Shown here: positions 34,963 through 44,461 of the stretch, piece after piece
Position numbering within the stretch: position 1 is the first letter of the stretch
Layout of the letters: each line of letters begins with the position of its first letter
Origin: Simiduia curdlanivorans
GTDB taxonomy: Bacteria > Pseudomonadota > Gammaproteobacteria > Pseudomonadales > Cellvibrionaceae
Reading direction: 5' to 3'
Assembly (NCBI RefSeq): GCF_030409605.1
Contig: NZ_JAUFQG010000004.1
Coordinates: 2,234,501 to 2,298,500, forward strand
Length of the DNA stretch: 64,000 nt
Position numbers and translations under genes: made by a program
Notes under the pieces: model-generated
Told to the model about the DNA's origin: nothing
Seen by the model: only the letters and a program-made list of their open reading frames with translations
The model's database searches: none

Positions 34963-37464
34963 ATGCGTCCAGTTAAATTGATCTTGGCCTCAGCTTTGCT
35001 CGCGAGTATGTCGCTGGGTTGCCACGCAGACGTCCAAGAAGATTTTGAAGATGGCAATGCCGACGGCTGGAGTACTACGGGTACAACGGCCATCGTAACT
35101 AACGTCACCATCGGCCAATACGCACTGCGCCTTAAAGGTGGCGCTACCGCCGAACGCAGTTTTTCGGCCGACGGCGATGTGACGGTATCCGTTGCTGCAA
35201 GTAGTTTGGAAACCAATGACCGCTGCGATGTCTATGTTTCTAACTCTAACCAAAATTGGGGTACACCCCTGATAACCTTGAACAACGGGCAGGACAATAG
35301 CTCGTTTTTTAATGCCACCAAAACCATCACTGGTGGCACCACCTATATTCGCTATGTACAAACCGGTAGTGCGGCGGACTACTGCTACGCTGACGGCATT
35401 AGTATTGTCGGCTCAGCCGCGCCCGCGCCTAAACTATCGCTCAGCGGGAGTGCTGCTTTTGGTTCGGTACTTGTCGGCAGCAGCGCCAGCAAAACCGTGA
35501 CCATTTCAAATACCGGCAATGCAAACCTAACCCTCACCAGCATGACCGGCGCCAGCGCTCCCTTTGCCTTGGCAAATAATAATTGCGCCAATACCACCTT
35601 AAGCCCCAGCACGAGTTGTAGCTTTAACGTGAATTTTACGCCCACCGTTGTGGGCAGTGTCGGTGCTTCGCTGAGTATTGCCAATAACGATACACCAACA
35701 ACGTTATCGCTAACCGGCACCGGAAGTGATGTGGTCACACCACCGTCTGGCTCGCTGCACAGCTTTACTGGTGATGGCAATGTCAATCGCACGGCGCTGA
35801 GTTACGCCCAGCTCAATGGCTCAAGTATTGGCATGGTGGATTTCAGTCAGTACAGCCACGGCACCTCTGAACTTAATGCCGATAATTCCAAAGCTAAGCA
35901 ACCGAGTAACAGTTTTTCTGGTCGCTTGGTGCTCAATGCTGGTAACGATACGGCGCTGAGCTTTAATGAAACAACATCGGGTCGGGCGCAAGCGGGTAAC
36001 TATGTGTCGCCCAATACCTTACCCAGTTTTGACTTTGAGTTTGTGCAAACCGGTTCGCACATCATTCCCCAGCAGCGCGGTCTTGTTGTAACCGGCCACG
36101 GCGATTGGAATTACATTCTAGAACCCGGGCGGGTTTGGGATGAAAACAACGACCAAGGCTTTTCCCGTGCCGCCATTCCCTTTTCGCTACAAGAGAATCA
36201 AGCCAATTGTACCCATAACGGCATACTAACCTTCTTGTTTAAAAACGACGGCTCTGTATCCAAGGTGGCCGTGCAAGTGGGTGGCGAAACCTGTTTGTAT
36301 TTTAATTACAACTTGTGGGGCTTGGTGTCGGCCAGCTATGTGCCCGGCGCCGTTAGCGATACATCGAATTTAATCGCTAACTACGAAGCGGAAGTGCTTA
36401 ACCGTATCCCCACGAAAGCCATCTCTGAATTGGCGGTGGATTACCCTGGTGTTGTGGTGAGTAATATCGCCGCAGAGCAGGCCTCAGGTGAAACCACTCA
36501 CGGGGTTTACTACAACGGCATTCATTACGCGGCGCCCTGCGTGACACAAAATGGCAATTACCCCTTCTGCGAGGTCATGGGCTTGCCGTCTTATTCAACG
36601 GCGAAAACGGCGGTGGCGAACTTCGCCCATGCTTTATTGAGCCAGCAAGACGGTGCTGTAGCGCGCAACATGAAAGTGGCCGACTACGTGAGCGAATGTC
36701 AGGATGGCATTAACGGCACAGCGTCTATTTGGAGCGATGTGACCGTTGAAAATGCCTTGGATATGGCCACGGGGAATTATCGCCTTTCATCTTATGAGGG
36801 TGACGAGGGCAGCACAGCAGTGTTAAATGATTTCTTCTTGGTGTTTACCCACGCGGAAAAAATCAAGCACGCTTGCGAGCGCTATATTCGCAAGGCCACA
36901 CCTAACACACACTTTTCCTATCACTCATCGGATACCTACATTGCCGGCGTGGCCATGGATAATTACTACGCCGCTGGCGATCTATTCGATAAGTTAGTGA
37001 ATGAGGTGTACAAGCCGTTGAAGTTAAGCCCGGCTACTTACACCACCGTGCGCACTCAAGCCAGCCCAGCCGATCCGTTCTGGAGTCACGGCATGAACTG
37101 GCACGCCGATGATATGGTCAAGCTCGGTAAGTTGGTTAATGATCGCGGTGTGATTAACGGCCAGCAGGTGTTAGACCCAGCCATTATGGATGACATGTTA
37201 TTAAAAGGCAGTGATAACGGATTGGAAACCTACGGCAGTGAGTCAACTTATATAAACGGTATGTGGACTTATGATATGGGCCAGCGTAGCTCGCCACTTT
37301 GCCCAGCGGGCTCTTGGGTAACTTACATGTCTGGTTACGGTGGTATTGGTATTGTGCTATTCCCCAATGGCGCAGTTTTCTACCATGTTAGTGACAGTAA
37401 TTCTTTTGCCTTTGCCGGTGCAGAAGCAGAACTACATAAGATCAGTAATATTTGCGGTAACTAA
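34963..37464 (+). CDS. Secreted serine hydrolase of the beta-lactamase/PBP fold with anchor-D domain
   Basis: Exported protein of 833 residues. The ATG at 34963 gives a signal peptide (MRPVKLILASALLASMSLGC...). A jelly-roll-like region (about 25-150) is followed by a choice-of-anchor D/ASPM-like beta domain (about 155-260; FGSVLVGSSASKTVTISNTG). After a linker comes a mixed region and then a class C beta-lactamase-like hydrolase domain, with the nucleophile motif Ser545-Thr-Ala-Lys548 in PSYSTAKT, a Tyr motif in SYHSSDTY (about 650), and a C-terminal strand. Family members include esterases, D-aminopeptidases and transpeptidase-like enzymes, so the true substrate is unknown. It is probably released or surface bound. 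Transcribed alone and closed by a strong terminator. Confidence 0.8.
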   Translation: MRPVKLILASALLASMSLGCHADVQEDFEDGNADGWSTTGTTAIVTNVTIGQYALRLKGGATAERSFSADGDVTVSVAASSLETNDRCDVYVSNSNQNWGTPLITLNNGQDNSSFFNATKTITGGTTYIRYVQTGSAADYCYADGISIVGSAAPAPKLSLSGSAAFGSVLVGSSASKTVTISNTGNANLTLTSMTGASAPFALANNNCANTTLSPSTSCSFNVNFTPTVVGSVGASLSIANNDTPTTLSLTGTGSDVVTPPSGSLHSFTGDGNVNRTALSYAQLNGSSIGMVDFSQYSHGTSELNADNSKAKQPSNSFSGRLVLNAGNDTALSFNETTSGRAQAGNYVSPNTLPSFDFEFVQTGSHIIPQQRGLVVTGHGDWNYILEPGRVWDENNDQGFSRAAIPFSLQENQANCTHNGILTFLFKNDGSVSKVAVQVGGETCLYFNYNLWGLVSASYVPGAVSDTSNLIANYEAEVLNRIPTKAISELAVDYPGVVVSNIAAEQASGETTHGVYYNGIHYAAPCVTQNGNYPFCEVMGLPSYSTAKTAVANFAHALLSQQDGAVARNMKVADYVSECQDGINGTASIWSDVTVENALDMATGNYRLSSYEGDEGSTAVLNDFFLVFTHAEKIKHACERYIRKATPNTHFSYHSSDTYIAGVAMDNYYAAGDLFDKLVNEVYKPLKLSPATYTTVRTQASPADPFWSHGMNWHADDMVKLGKLVNDRGVINGQQVLDPAIMDDMLLKGSDNGLETYGSESTYINGMWTYDMGQRSSPLCPAGSWVTYMSGYGGIGIVLFPNGAVFYHVSDSNSFAFAGAEAELHKISNICGN

Positions 37465-37515
37465 GCAAAAACTGACGCGCCAAATTGATTGAACTGTAAT
37501 TGATGAACACCCTTC

Positions 37516-37552
37516 GCCGCGCTATGGAGAATTTGCCTAGCGCGGCTTTTTT
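37516..37552 (+). terminator. Rho-independent terminator
   Basis: GCCGCGCTA / TAGCGCGGC stem with a 13-nt loop and a six-T tract, 51 nt after the secreted hydrolase stop. Confidence 0.88.
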
Positions 37553-37569
37553 CTTTCTGAGTCTACTGT

Positions 37570-38322
37570 TTAACTGAGCTGATAAGCGCAAATGCTCACG
37601 GCGCTGGCTAAGTTAAGGGATTCAATAGTCCCAGAGCCGGGGATGGTAAAGGCTTGGGCCCGTAGATCCTGTCTCGCTTGCTCGGGTACACCGCGAGCCT
37701 CATTGCCAAATAGATAGCATTGAAAATCACCGAAGCTGTTATGGCCGATAGTTTCGCCTTCCATATCTAAGTAGGCAACGCGCGAGTAGCGTTGGTTTAA
37801 CTCAGCGAGTTCTACGTCCAATTCCAGCGGCAAATGAAAAATAGCACCCATACTGGCGCGCACGACTTTTGGATTGTAGGGGTCGACGCTGTTGGGGCTT
37901 AATAAACAGCGAAAATTACCGAACCAGGCGAGGGTGCGTAAAATGGTGCCGAGGTTGCCTGGGTCTTGGGTTTCAAATAAATAGATGGCGCGCTCTGCGC
38001 TATTTTTTTCGTCGGACGTTAATGTCGAGCTGGCCCTAGCGAGATTTTTTGCACTGGGGATGGGCACCAGGGCCACAATGCCCTGCGGTGATTTGGTGTC
38101 GGATATTTGCTGCATTTGCCGTTCGGAAATAACTGTTTTTTCGAACCGGGTTTGCCAATACTGATAATTTTCCGTAACAAATAGTTTCGCGTCTTGGAGG
38201 TTAGGTTGCTTATCTGCCGCCTTCTCCAGTTCTAGAATGAGATGCTCGCCTTCGACTAAATAGCAGCCAAATTCCGCGCGGTATTTTTTCTGGTGCAGTT
38301 TTTTTATGTCGTCAATTTTCAT
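37570..38322 (-). CDS. TrmH/SpoU-family RNA 2'-O-methyltransferase
   Basis: SAM-dependent methyltransferase with the knotted SPOUT fold, 250 residues. The three family motifs are visible: DPGNLGTILRT near residue 127, LFGNEARGVPE near 210, and SLNLASAVSI near the C-terminus. An N-terminal substrate-binding region precedes the catalytic part. It should methylate a ribose in rRNA or tRNA, but the position cannot be told. The start overlaps the stop of the upstream COG2509 gene by 4 bp, so the two are translationally coupled. Confidence 0.88.
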   Translation of the reverse strand: MKIDDIKKLHQKKYRAEFGCYLVEGEHLILELEKAADKQPNLQDAKLFVTENYQYWQTRFEKTVISERQMQQISDTKSPQGIVALVPIPSAKNLARASSTLTSDEKNSAERAIYLFETQDPGNLGTILRTLAWFGNFRCLLSPNSVDPYNPKVVRASMGAIFHLPLELDVELAELNQRYSRVAYLDMEGETIGHNSFGDFQCYLFGNEARGVPEQARQDLRAQAFTIPGSGTIESLNLASAVSICAYQLS

Positions 38323-39974
38323 TGCGCTACTTCACCCCTATCTTCCAGCATCGCTATGGCTAAGGCTTCGGCGACTTTGATGCCGTCTACCCCGGCCGAT
38401 AAAATGCCGCCAGCGTAGCCCGCACCTTCGCCCGCGGGAAAAAGGCCTTGGGTATTTAAGCTTTGCAGTGTGTGGTGGTCGCGGGTGATGCGCACGGGCG
38501 ATGAAGTGCGGGTTTCTATGCCGGTTAAAATCGCATCGGCTCTATCGAAGCCGCGAATTTGTTTGCCGAAGGCGGGCAGGGCTTCGCGAATGGCGTCTAT
38601 GGCATATTTCGGCAAGCTGCTGGCGAGATCGACAAGTTTGATGCCGGGTTTGTAGGAAGGTTCTACTTCACCTAATTGGGTTGAGGCTTTGGCTTTAATA
38701 AAATCGCCAACTAATTGCGCCGGCGCGCTGTAATCTTCACCACCTAACACATAGGCGTGAGATTCTAATTTTTCTTGCAACTCAACGCCCGCGAGTGGGC
38801 CGCCGGGGAAATCCTCTTCGGGATTAATGCCTACCACAATACCCGAGTTAGCGTTGCGCTCGTTGCGGGAATATTGACTCATGCCATTGGTGACAACGCG
38901 ACCTTCTTCAGAGGTGGCGGCCACGACAGTGCCGCCTGGGCACATGCAAAAGCTGTACACCGCACGGCCATTTTTCGCGTGGTGTACCACTTTATAATCG
39001 GCCGCGCCCAGCTCTGGGTGGCCTGCGTATTTGCCTAGTCGCGCGGTATCGATGAGTGATTGCGGGTGCTCGATACGAAAGCCGATGGCGAAAGGTTTTG
39101 CTTCCACGAACACGCCATTTTTATGCAGCATTCTAAAGGTATCGCGGGCGCTATGGCCGAGGGCGAGTACAACATAGCGACTATCGATGCGGCTACCGTC
39201 GGCGAGTGTTACACCTTGTACTCTGTGTTTTTGATCGCTGTGATTGTTGCCGTTCTGGTCGAGACGTATGTCGGTCACTTTACTTTCAAAGCGCACCTCG
39301 CCACCTAGGGCAATAATTTCTTCGCGCATGGCCGCCACTACGCCGGTTAGGCGGAAGGTACCTATGTGCGGTTTGCTGACAAACAGTATTTCTTCCGGCG
39401 CGCCGGCGCGGACAAATTCGTGCATCACTTTGCGGCCGTAAAATTTCGGGTCTTTAATTTGGCTGTAGAGTTTACCGTCGGAAAAAAGCCCAGCGCCGCC
39501 CTCGCCAAATTGCACGTTTGATTCCGGCGTTAACTCGTGTTTGCGCCACAGTGCCCAGGTGTCTTTGGTGCGCGTGCGCACGTCGCGGCCGCGCTCGAGC
39601 ACGATGGGTTTAAAGCCCATTTGCGCCAAGATCAGTGCGGCGAATAAACCGCAGGGGCCGAAGCCAATAATAATAGGCCGTTCGGTTAGTTTTTCGGGCG
39701 CTGTCGCCACAGGGTAGTAGTGGGTATCCGGCGCGGGTTTGATGTGGGTATCTTGTTCAAAGCGCGCGAGCAGGGCGGCTTCATGGCGCACTTCCACGTC
39801 GACAATGTAGATGAATTTGATTTCCGTATTCTTTTTACGCGCATCGTAGCTGCGCTTAAACACCTGCACCTGTAATAGGTCGCTGGGGTCTATGGCTAGG
39901 CGTTGGCTAATCGCCTGATTGAGCGCCTCGGGCGCGTGGTCGAGGGGCAGGGCGAGTTCGGTGATTCGTAGCAT
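38319..39974 (-). CDS. FAD-dependent oxidoreductase (COG2509 family)
   Basis: Flavoprotein of 551 residues. An N-terminal region of about 90 residues precedes the FAD-binding Rossmann motif (IIIGFGPCGLFAALILAQMG, near residues 100-119). Other family marks are FGEGGAGLFSDGKLYS near 157, MCPGGTVVAATSEEGR near 345, and the C-terminal FPAGEGAGYAGGI block. Members are widespread in bacteria but their substrate is not established. Start ATG at 39974. It is the upstream gene of a two-gene unit with the SpoU methyltransferase. Confidence 0.85.
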   Translation of the reverse strand: MLRITELALPLDHAPEALNQAISQRLAIDPSDLLQVQVFKRSYDARKKNTEIKFIYIVDVEVRHEAALLARFEQDTHIKPAPDTHYYPVATAPEKLTERPIIIGFGPCGLFAALILAQMGFKPIVLERGRDVRTRTKDTWALWRKHELTPESNVQFGEGGAGLFSDGKLYSQIKDPKFYGRKVMHEFVRAGAPEEILFVSKPHIGTFRLTGVVAAMREEIIALGGEVRFESKVTDIRLDQNGNNHSDQKHRVQGVTLADGSRIDSRYVVLALGHSARDTFRMLHKNGVFVEAKPFAIGFRIEHPQSLIDTARLGKYAGHPELGAADYKVVHHAKNGRAVYSFCMCPGGTVVAATSEEGRVVTNGMSQYSRNERNANSGIVVGINPEEDFPGGPLAGVELQEKLESHAYVLGGEDYSAPAQLVGDFIKAKASTQLGEVEPSYKPGIKLVDLASSLPKYAIDAIREALPAFGKQIRGFDRADAILTGIETRTSSPVRITRDHHTLQSLNTQGLFPAGEGAGYAGGILSAGVDGIKVAEALAIAMLEDRGEVAQ

Positions 39975-40158
39975 GCGGGCTTCCTGGCCGGTGTCTCCGG
40001 CAAAGGCTAAAAATAGCGGTAATTGTACCTAGGGGCGTCGAAATAGCCAGTTTTCTAAGGCGGGATGTTTTTGCCGCCAGACCGGTGAGCGCGTACAATT
40101 GCCGACTTTCATGGCCGCAAAACGGCCCCGGTGATAACGACATACCTAGAGTGGTGCC

Positions 40159-40779
40159 ATGGCCAGATCCAAAAGCAGTAACCGTTGGCTGGAAGAGCAT
40201 GTTAACGACCCATACGTGAAGCGCGCGCAAATAGACGGCTACCGCTCCCGCGCCAGTTATAAACTGATTGAGCTGATCGAGAAAGACCGCTTGGTAAGGC
40301 CGGGCATGGTCATTATGGATTTGGGCTCTGCGCCTGGCGGCTGGTCGCAAATTGTCGCGCCTATGGTGGGCGACAAGGGCCGGGTAATTGCCTCCGATAT
40401 TTTACCCATGAACCCATTAGCCGATGTAGATTTTATTCAGGGTGATTTTACCGAAGATGCCGTGTTCGAACAGATCTTGGCCCTGCTCGACGGTGCCGGT
40501 GTGGATCTCGTGATCTCCGATATGGCGCCCAACATCAGCGGTGTGAACGCCGCCGATCAAGCCTCGTCTATGTACCTAGTGGAATTGGCGCTGGACATGG
40601 CGCGCCAGGTATTAAAGCCCAAGGGTGCCTTTGTCGCTAAGGTGTTTCACGGCGAGGGTTACGACGACTATTTAAAAGACGTGCGCTCATCCTTCGACAA
40701 GGTGGTGATCCGCAAGCCAGATGCGTCCCGCGCTCGCTCGCGCGAAGTGTATATCGTGGCAAAAGGTTTTAAGGCTTAG
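40159..40779 (+). CDS. rlmE: 23S rRNA (uridine-2552-2'-O) methyltransferase RlmE
   Basis: FtsJ/RrmJ methyltransferase of 206 residues that modifies U2552 in the A-loop of 23S rRNA during late 50S assembly. The sequence begins MARSKSSNRWLEEHVNDPYV, then the SAM motif MDLGSAPGGWSQ (about 54-65). The catalytic tetrad Lys-Asp-Lys-Glu is supplied by RASYKLIEL (Lys near 36), SDMAPNISG, FVAKVFHGEG and SREVYIVAKG. Length matches E. coli RlmE (209). Unlike in E. coli, no ftsH follows; the next gene is convergent. Confidence 0.97.
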   Translation: MARSKSSNRWLEEHVNDPYVKRAQIDGYRSRASYKLIELIEKDRLVRPGMVIMDLGSAPGGWSQIVAPMVGDKGRVIASDILPMNPLADVDFIQGDFTEDAVFEQILALLDGAGVDLVISDMAPNISGVNAADQASSMYLVELALDMARQVLKPKGAFVAKVFHGEGYDDYLKDVRSSFDKVVIRKPDASRARSREVYIVAKGFKA

Positions 40780-40796
40780 TTGAATGCAAGGAAGAA

Positions 40797-40827
40797 GCGC
40801 TTGCCCCTTGTGTTACGGTGCAAGCGC
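40797..40827 (+). terminator. Stem-loop after rlmE
   Basis: Perfect 8-bp stem GCGCTTGC / GCAAGCGC with a 15-nt loop 17 nt after the rlmE stop, followed only by a weak T-rich tract. Confidence 0.5.
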
Positions 40828-40919
40828 CTGTATTTAGGTATGTTTAGGCAAGTTCAGGTATCTGCCTAGGTAGATCAAGACAGCGAGCTTACAAAAGCTT
40901 TGCTAATCGATAGCGCTGA

Positions 40920-41465
40920 TTAGAAAGTGTAGGCCGCGCCCACCGAGAAATAGTCGATATCGGCGTCTTCAATGTCGATCAATTCGTATTCAGCGCGCAG
41001 CTGAAATGAACCTAACTGAAATTTCGCACCAATACCGTAGGCTGGGTCTGAGCCTGAGTCTGAGGTGTTTCCGCCGAGCTCTTTAAAATCGCTGTTCCAA
41101 TTGACTATGCCGGCCTTGGCAAATAACCCCACTGGGCCAAGATTGACGCCGACTAGGCCTGAGGCCATAAGACCGGTTGTTGCTAGGGTGAATTCTCCAC
41201 CCGACGCGTCGCCTGTCTGGGTGCCAAAATCCAAATAAGACGCTTCAAGGGCGAGATCGACGAGCGGAACTAAGCCAAAATTGTAGCCGCCGAAGACTTT
41301 ATAACCCACGTCGCTGTCGTCTAAATCAATGCCGGTTTCCTGCGCTTCAACCACGGCAGAACCCACCGAGCCACCGAGATAAAAACCGCTGTCGCTGCCT
41401 GCGTTGGCGGCTTGTGCCGCAGTTAATGTAAGTAATGTAAATAGAGGTATGGCGATTTTTTTCAT
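40920..41465 (-). CDS. Outer-membrane beta-barrel protein (OmpA/porin-like fold)
   Basis: Exported protein of 181 residues. I chose the ATG at 41465, preceded by AAGGA at 8 nt, because it begins a standard signal peptide (MKKIAIPLFTLLTLTAAQA). The open frame extends 32 codons further but without an export signal. The mature part alternates Gly/Ala-rich strands typical of an eight-stranded barrel (SGFYLGGSVGSAVVEAQE, VGYKVFGGYNFG, GLVGVNLGPVGLFAKAGI) and ends with the outer-membrane signature FSVGAAYTF, with a terminal Phe recognised by the BAM complex. Function is probably structural; no specific ligand can be read. Confidence 0.85.
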   Translation of the reverse strand: MKKIAIPLFTLLTLTAAQAANAGSDSGFYLGGSVGSAVVEAQETGIDLDDSDVGYKVFGGYNFGLVPLVDLALEASYLDFGTQTGDASGGEFTLATTGLMASGLVGVNLGPVGLFAKAGIVNWNSDFKELGGNTSDSGSDPAYGIGAKFQLGSFQLRAEYELIDIEDADIDYFSVGAAYTF

Positions 41466-41617
41466 ACTTTCATCCTTCCTAAGGTGTGTGAAAAGCTCAT
41501 GAGGATACGCCGTGTCAGTTTGAAAGCAATAGGGTGAAGCTAGGCCTGAGTGCTGATTCAAAGAATCCTGCGACGAAGTTGAATAAATATGCGACAGACG
41601 CGATACATCGGTGCCGC

Positions 41618-42232
41618 TTAGGGGTGAGTTATGGTCGGTAAATAGCGGAAGTGCCCAACAATGGGGTAATCAAATAGCATGTCATCCAAACTTGGGCCTC
41701 GGCCAATGTTGTGAACGATTTTATAGCGCTGTTTATCGTCGCTCTTTTCATCCACAACAATGCCGATATGGGGAAGATTACCCGGCAAGCGCCAGCTGAC
41801 CAGATCGCCGGGTTGGAAATCTGCATCGAGTGGCAGCGATGTGCCGAAGCGCTGGAAGTAGACCTCTAGGTTGGGCACTCTGCGGTGGTCGATATTGGTG
41901 TCCGTCGTGTTTAAACCCCAGATTTTCTTGGACGGGTATAGGCTAAAGTTCGCAGCCATATCTTCGTGTACATTTTGTTGCAAATCTATGCCTAGGCTGC
42001 GGTATGCGCGAACAATCACATCGGTACAGACGCCAATATTGGCCGGTACATCGCCATTTGGATAGGCGATGGAGTGATAGCGGCCATCGTAATGCACCGA
42101 ATGATTCAGCCTCGCCATCGCCGCCTGCACTATGTCCCTAGGCGCTAAGGGCTGCTGAGCCTGCGCCAGATGTAGCCACACAAGACTGGCGATGGTGATG
42201 AGATATTTAGCGGTGGCCGAAGTGATAGGCAT
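41618..42232 (-). CDS. DUF1287 exported protein (NlpC/P60-like)
   Basis: Protein of 204 residues with a signal peptide (ITIASLVWLHLAQA) and the DUF1287 domain. A probable catalytic Cys is in IGVCTDVIVRAYRS near residue 68, and a His in LPHIGIVVDEK near 154, preceded by the GDLVSWRLP segment. This arrangement is that of cysteine peptidase/amidase folds acting on cell-wall peptides, but the DUF1287 reaction is not established. It lies 27 bp after the FdhF/YdeP-type gene in the same direction, so the two may be co-transcribed although their roles look unrelated. Confidence 0.82.
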   Translation of the reverse strand: MPITSATAKYLITIASLVWLHLAQAQQPLAPRDIVQAAMARLNHSVHYDGRYHSIAYPNGDVPANIGVCTDVIVRAYRSLGIDLQQNVHEDMAANFSLYPSKKIWGLNTTDTNIDHRRVPNLEVYFQRFGTSLPLDADFQPGDLVSWRLPGNLPHIGIVVDEKSDDKQRYKIVHNIGRGPSLDDMLFDYPIVGHFRYLPTITHP

Positions 42233-42259
42233 ATTTCATCTCAATAAAAAGGTGATGTT

Positions 42260-44461
42260 TCATGTGCGCGCAGTTCTTGTGGCTATAACCTGAACCGCTG
42301 CCGACTTATACGCGGGTGTTCGGCTTCTTGGGTCTAGCTCTCTTCCGATCAATACATTGAGCTCGGGATAGTAACCTAAGACGGAACCGGGTGTGATATT
42401 AAATATTTTTACCTGCAAACCGTTTACCTCACCGTGGGGGGAAATAATATCCACCCACGCATTGTCTTTTAAACCAAGTTTGAGCAGGTCTTGCTGATGC
42501 ATAAAAACAGTTTGCCGGTGCGTCGCGCCTCGGTAGGTATCTTTTTGTTCATAGATGATGGTATTGAATTGGCCTTCGCTGCGCGCGCTAATTAGATTGA
42601 ACGGAAATTCAGAATTGATTTTGTGTGGTTGCAGCGGCGATGCCAAAAAACTCGCTTTACCACTCTCTGTTTGAAAGTGTGGATGATTTAACCGGCGCTG
42701 AGGGATATGAAATTCTTGTTTGGTCTGGTCAATGGTTGCAAGCGCTTCGAGGCCCTTGATGGTTTTGGCTATTGCCTGGCGCAGCGTTGTGTGTGATCTA
42801 AAGGCTGAAAAGTCGAATACCTTGCTGTCGATAACGGCGCTGGCAAGGCTGCCGATTATCTCGACTTCGGGTTTAACGTTGGTAAACCGGGTGATACCGC
42901 CATCGCTCAGCCGAACATAGTTAAACATAGATTCTTGCGTGGTCGGCTGATGCTCTTCGTCTCGGGCGGTTACCGGTAAAATCAGGCTCTCGCTCTTGTC
43001 CGTGCCGTGTAAATGGCCTCTGTTTAATGTTGTGGTGAGGAAGAGCTTGAAGTGGATATTGTCCAGTGCTTGGCTGGCCCAGCGGGTATCGGGTGCGGCT
43101 TCTAAGATATTTCCGCCGAGAAAAAGCGCTGCCTCAATCGTATTTTGAAACGCCGCCTCTAGGCAGGCCATAGTATCCATGCCCGGAGTTTTGGGGCTTA
43201 AAATACCCAGTTGTTGATCGAATTTTTCGATCACCTCACTTGGCAAAACAGGCTTCATGCCAATGCTGCCCATACCTTGCACATTACTGTGGCCGCGCAG
43301 CGGTAATAAGCCAGCCCCAGGCTTTCCAATCATGCCGCGCAACAGTGCGACATTGACCAGGTGTTCGATATTTTCTACGCCCTGTTTATGGTGGGTTAAG
43401 CCCATGCCCCAGGCAAAGATGGCGCGCTTCGCTTGGCTGTAAATTGCTGCGAGATTGGAAATAGCCTCTCGCGTTAACCCGGTTTCCATTTCGATGGTCA
43501 ACCAAGAGGTGCTTTCTATTTGTGCCAGATAATCAAGGTAGTGGTGGGTATGGCTTTCGATAAATTCGCTATCTTGCTTTTGGCCTTCGAGTACTGCTTT
43601 GCCGACGCCAAGAAATAGATAAGCGTCTGCCCCCGCTTTGGGCTGTAAATACACCGATGCAATTTCATGGCCACCTGCAATTAACGAGCTGGGGCTTTTA
43701 GGTAGGGCGAAGCGAACCAAGCCCGGCTCTTCGGCGGGGTTAATGACAATGACTTTGCCGCCGCGATCGCGACATTTTTTTAAACTGTGTAGCAAGCGGG
43801 GGTGGTTTGAGGCTGGATTGGCGCCGCTAAGCAGCACAAAATCACAGTCGGCTAAATCCTCCAGTGCGACGGTGGCCGTGCCAGAGCCGATAGCATTTTG
43901 CAGCGCAACACCGGTGGCTTGGTGACAGAAATAGGAGCAGTTGTTGATGTTGTTGGTGCCGTAGGCCCGAGCGAATAATTGCAACAAAAAGCCGGCTTCA
44001 TTGGACGAACGGCCCGAGGCATAAAAAAAAGTTTTATCTGGCCGGGCTGCGTTGAACCTCGCGCTAGCAATTGCTAAAGCGTCGCCCCAACTAATGGGTT
44101 TAAAGTATTGTGCATCTTTGGCCTTAAATAGCGGAGTATCGAGTCTACCTAGGTGTTCCACTTCATAGCCGTCGAGCTCTTGCAGTTCTTTCAGGTTGTG
44201 ATTAAAAATTTCAAGCGGTATGGGGTTTTGAATGTCCGTTGATTGCGCCTGGACGCTTTTATTACACACGGAGGGAAACTCGTCCAGCTCGTTGGTCATG
44301 CCGCCTCTTTGGCCACCCATGCCAAGCCCGCAGGCTTTGCAGGCGTTTTTCGCTGTGAGCGCTTTGGCCGAGGCGCGCAGGCCGATGCGATTGGCAGTTT
44401 GTAAGGTGTAGAGCACTTTATTAAAGCCGCCGCCTACAATTTTTTTTGAATCTTTATTCAT
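42260..44461 (-). CDS. Molybdopterin oxidoreductase, FdhF/YdeP family
   Basis: Molybdenum-cofactor enzyme of 733 residues in the cytoplasmic formate-dehydrogenase-like FdhF/YdeP group. An N-terminal cluster-type segment has Cys41, Cys44 and Cys66 (ACKACGLGMGGQRGG and PSVCNKS); I see only three of the usual four cysteines. The central Mo-bis-MGD domain is clear: FYASGRSSNEAGFLLQLFAR, the GTNNINNCSYFCHQ motif near residues 168-181, DFVLLSGANPASNHP, and a C-terminal MopB domain after about 600. YdeP homologues have been linked to acid resistance in E. coli, but the physiological reaction is unclear. No FdhD gene or partner subunits are adjacent. Confidence 0.88.
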   Translation of the reverse strand: MNKDSKKIVGGGFNKVLYTLQTANRIGLRASAKALTAKNACKACGLGMGGQRGGMTNELDEFPSVCNKSVQAQSTDIQNPIPLEIFNHNLKELQELDGYEVEHLGRLDTPLFKAKDAQYFKPISWGDALAIASARFNAARPDKTFFYASGRSSNEAGFLLQLFARAYGTNNINNCSYFCHQATGVALQNAIGSGTATVALEDLADCDFVLLSGANPASNHPRLLHSLKKCRDRGGKVIVINPAEEPGLVRFALPKSPSSLIAGGHEIASVYLQPKAGADAYLFLGVGKAVLEGQKQDSEFIESHTHHYLDYLAQIESTSWLTIEMETGLTREAISNLAAIYSQAKRAIFAWGMGLTHHKQGVENIEHLVNVALLRGMIGKPGAGLLPLRGHSNVQGMGSIGMKPVLPSEVIEKFDQQLGILSPKTPGMDTMACLEAAFQNTIEAALFLGGNILEAAPDTRWASQALDNIHFKLFLTTTLNRGHLHGTDKSESLILPVTARDEEHQPTTQESMFNYVRLSDGGITRFTNVKPEVEIIGSLASAVIDSKVFDFSAFRSHTTLRQAIAKTIKGLEALATIDQTKQEFHIPQRRLNHPHFQTESGKASFLASPLQPHKINSEFPFNLISARSEGQFNTIIYEQKDTYRGATHRQTVFMHQQDLLKLGLKDNAWVDIISPHGEVNGLQVKIFNITPGSVLGYYPELNVLIGRELDPRSRTPAYKSAAVQVIATRTART

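Noticed and set aside
41466..41561. N-terminal extension of the outer-membrane protein to the upstream ATG.
   Set aside because: The internal ATG at 41465 has a good ribosome site and directly begins a signal peptide.
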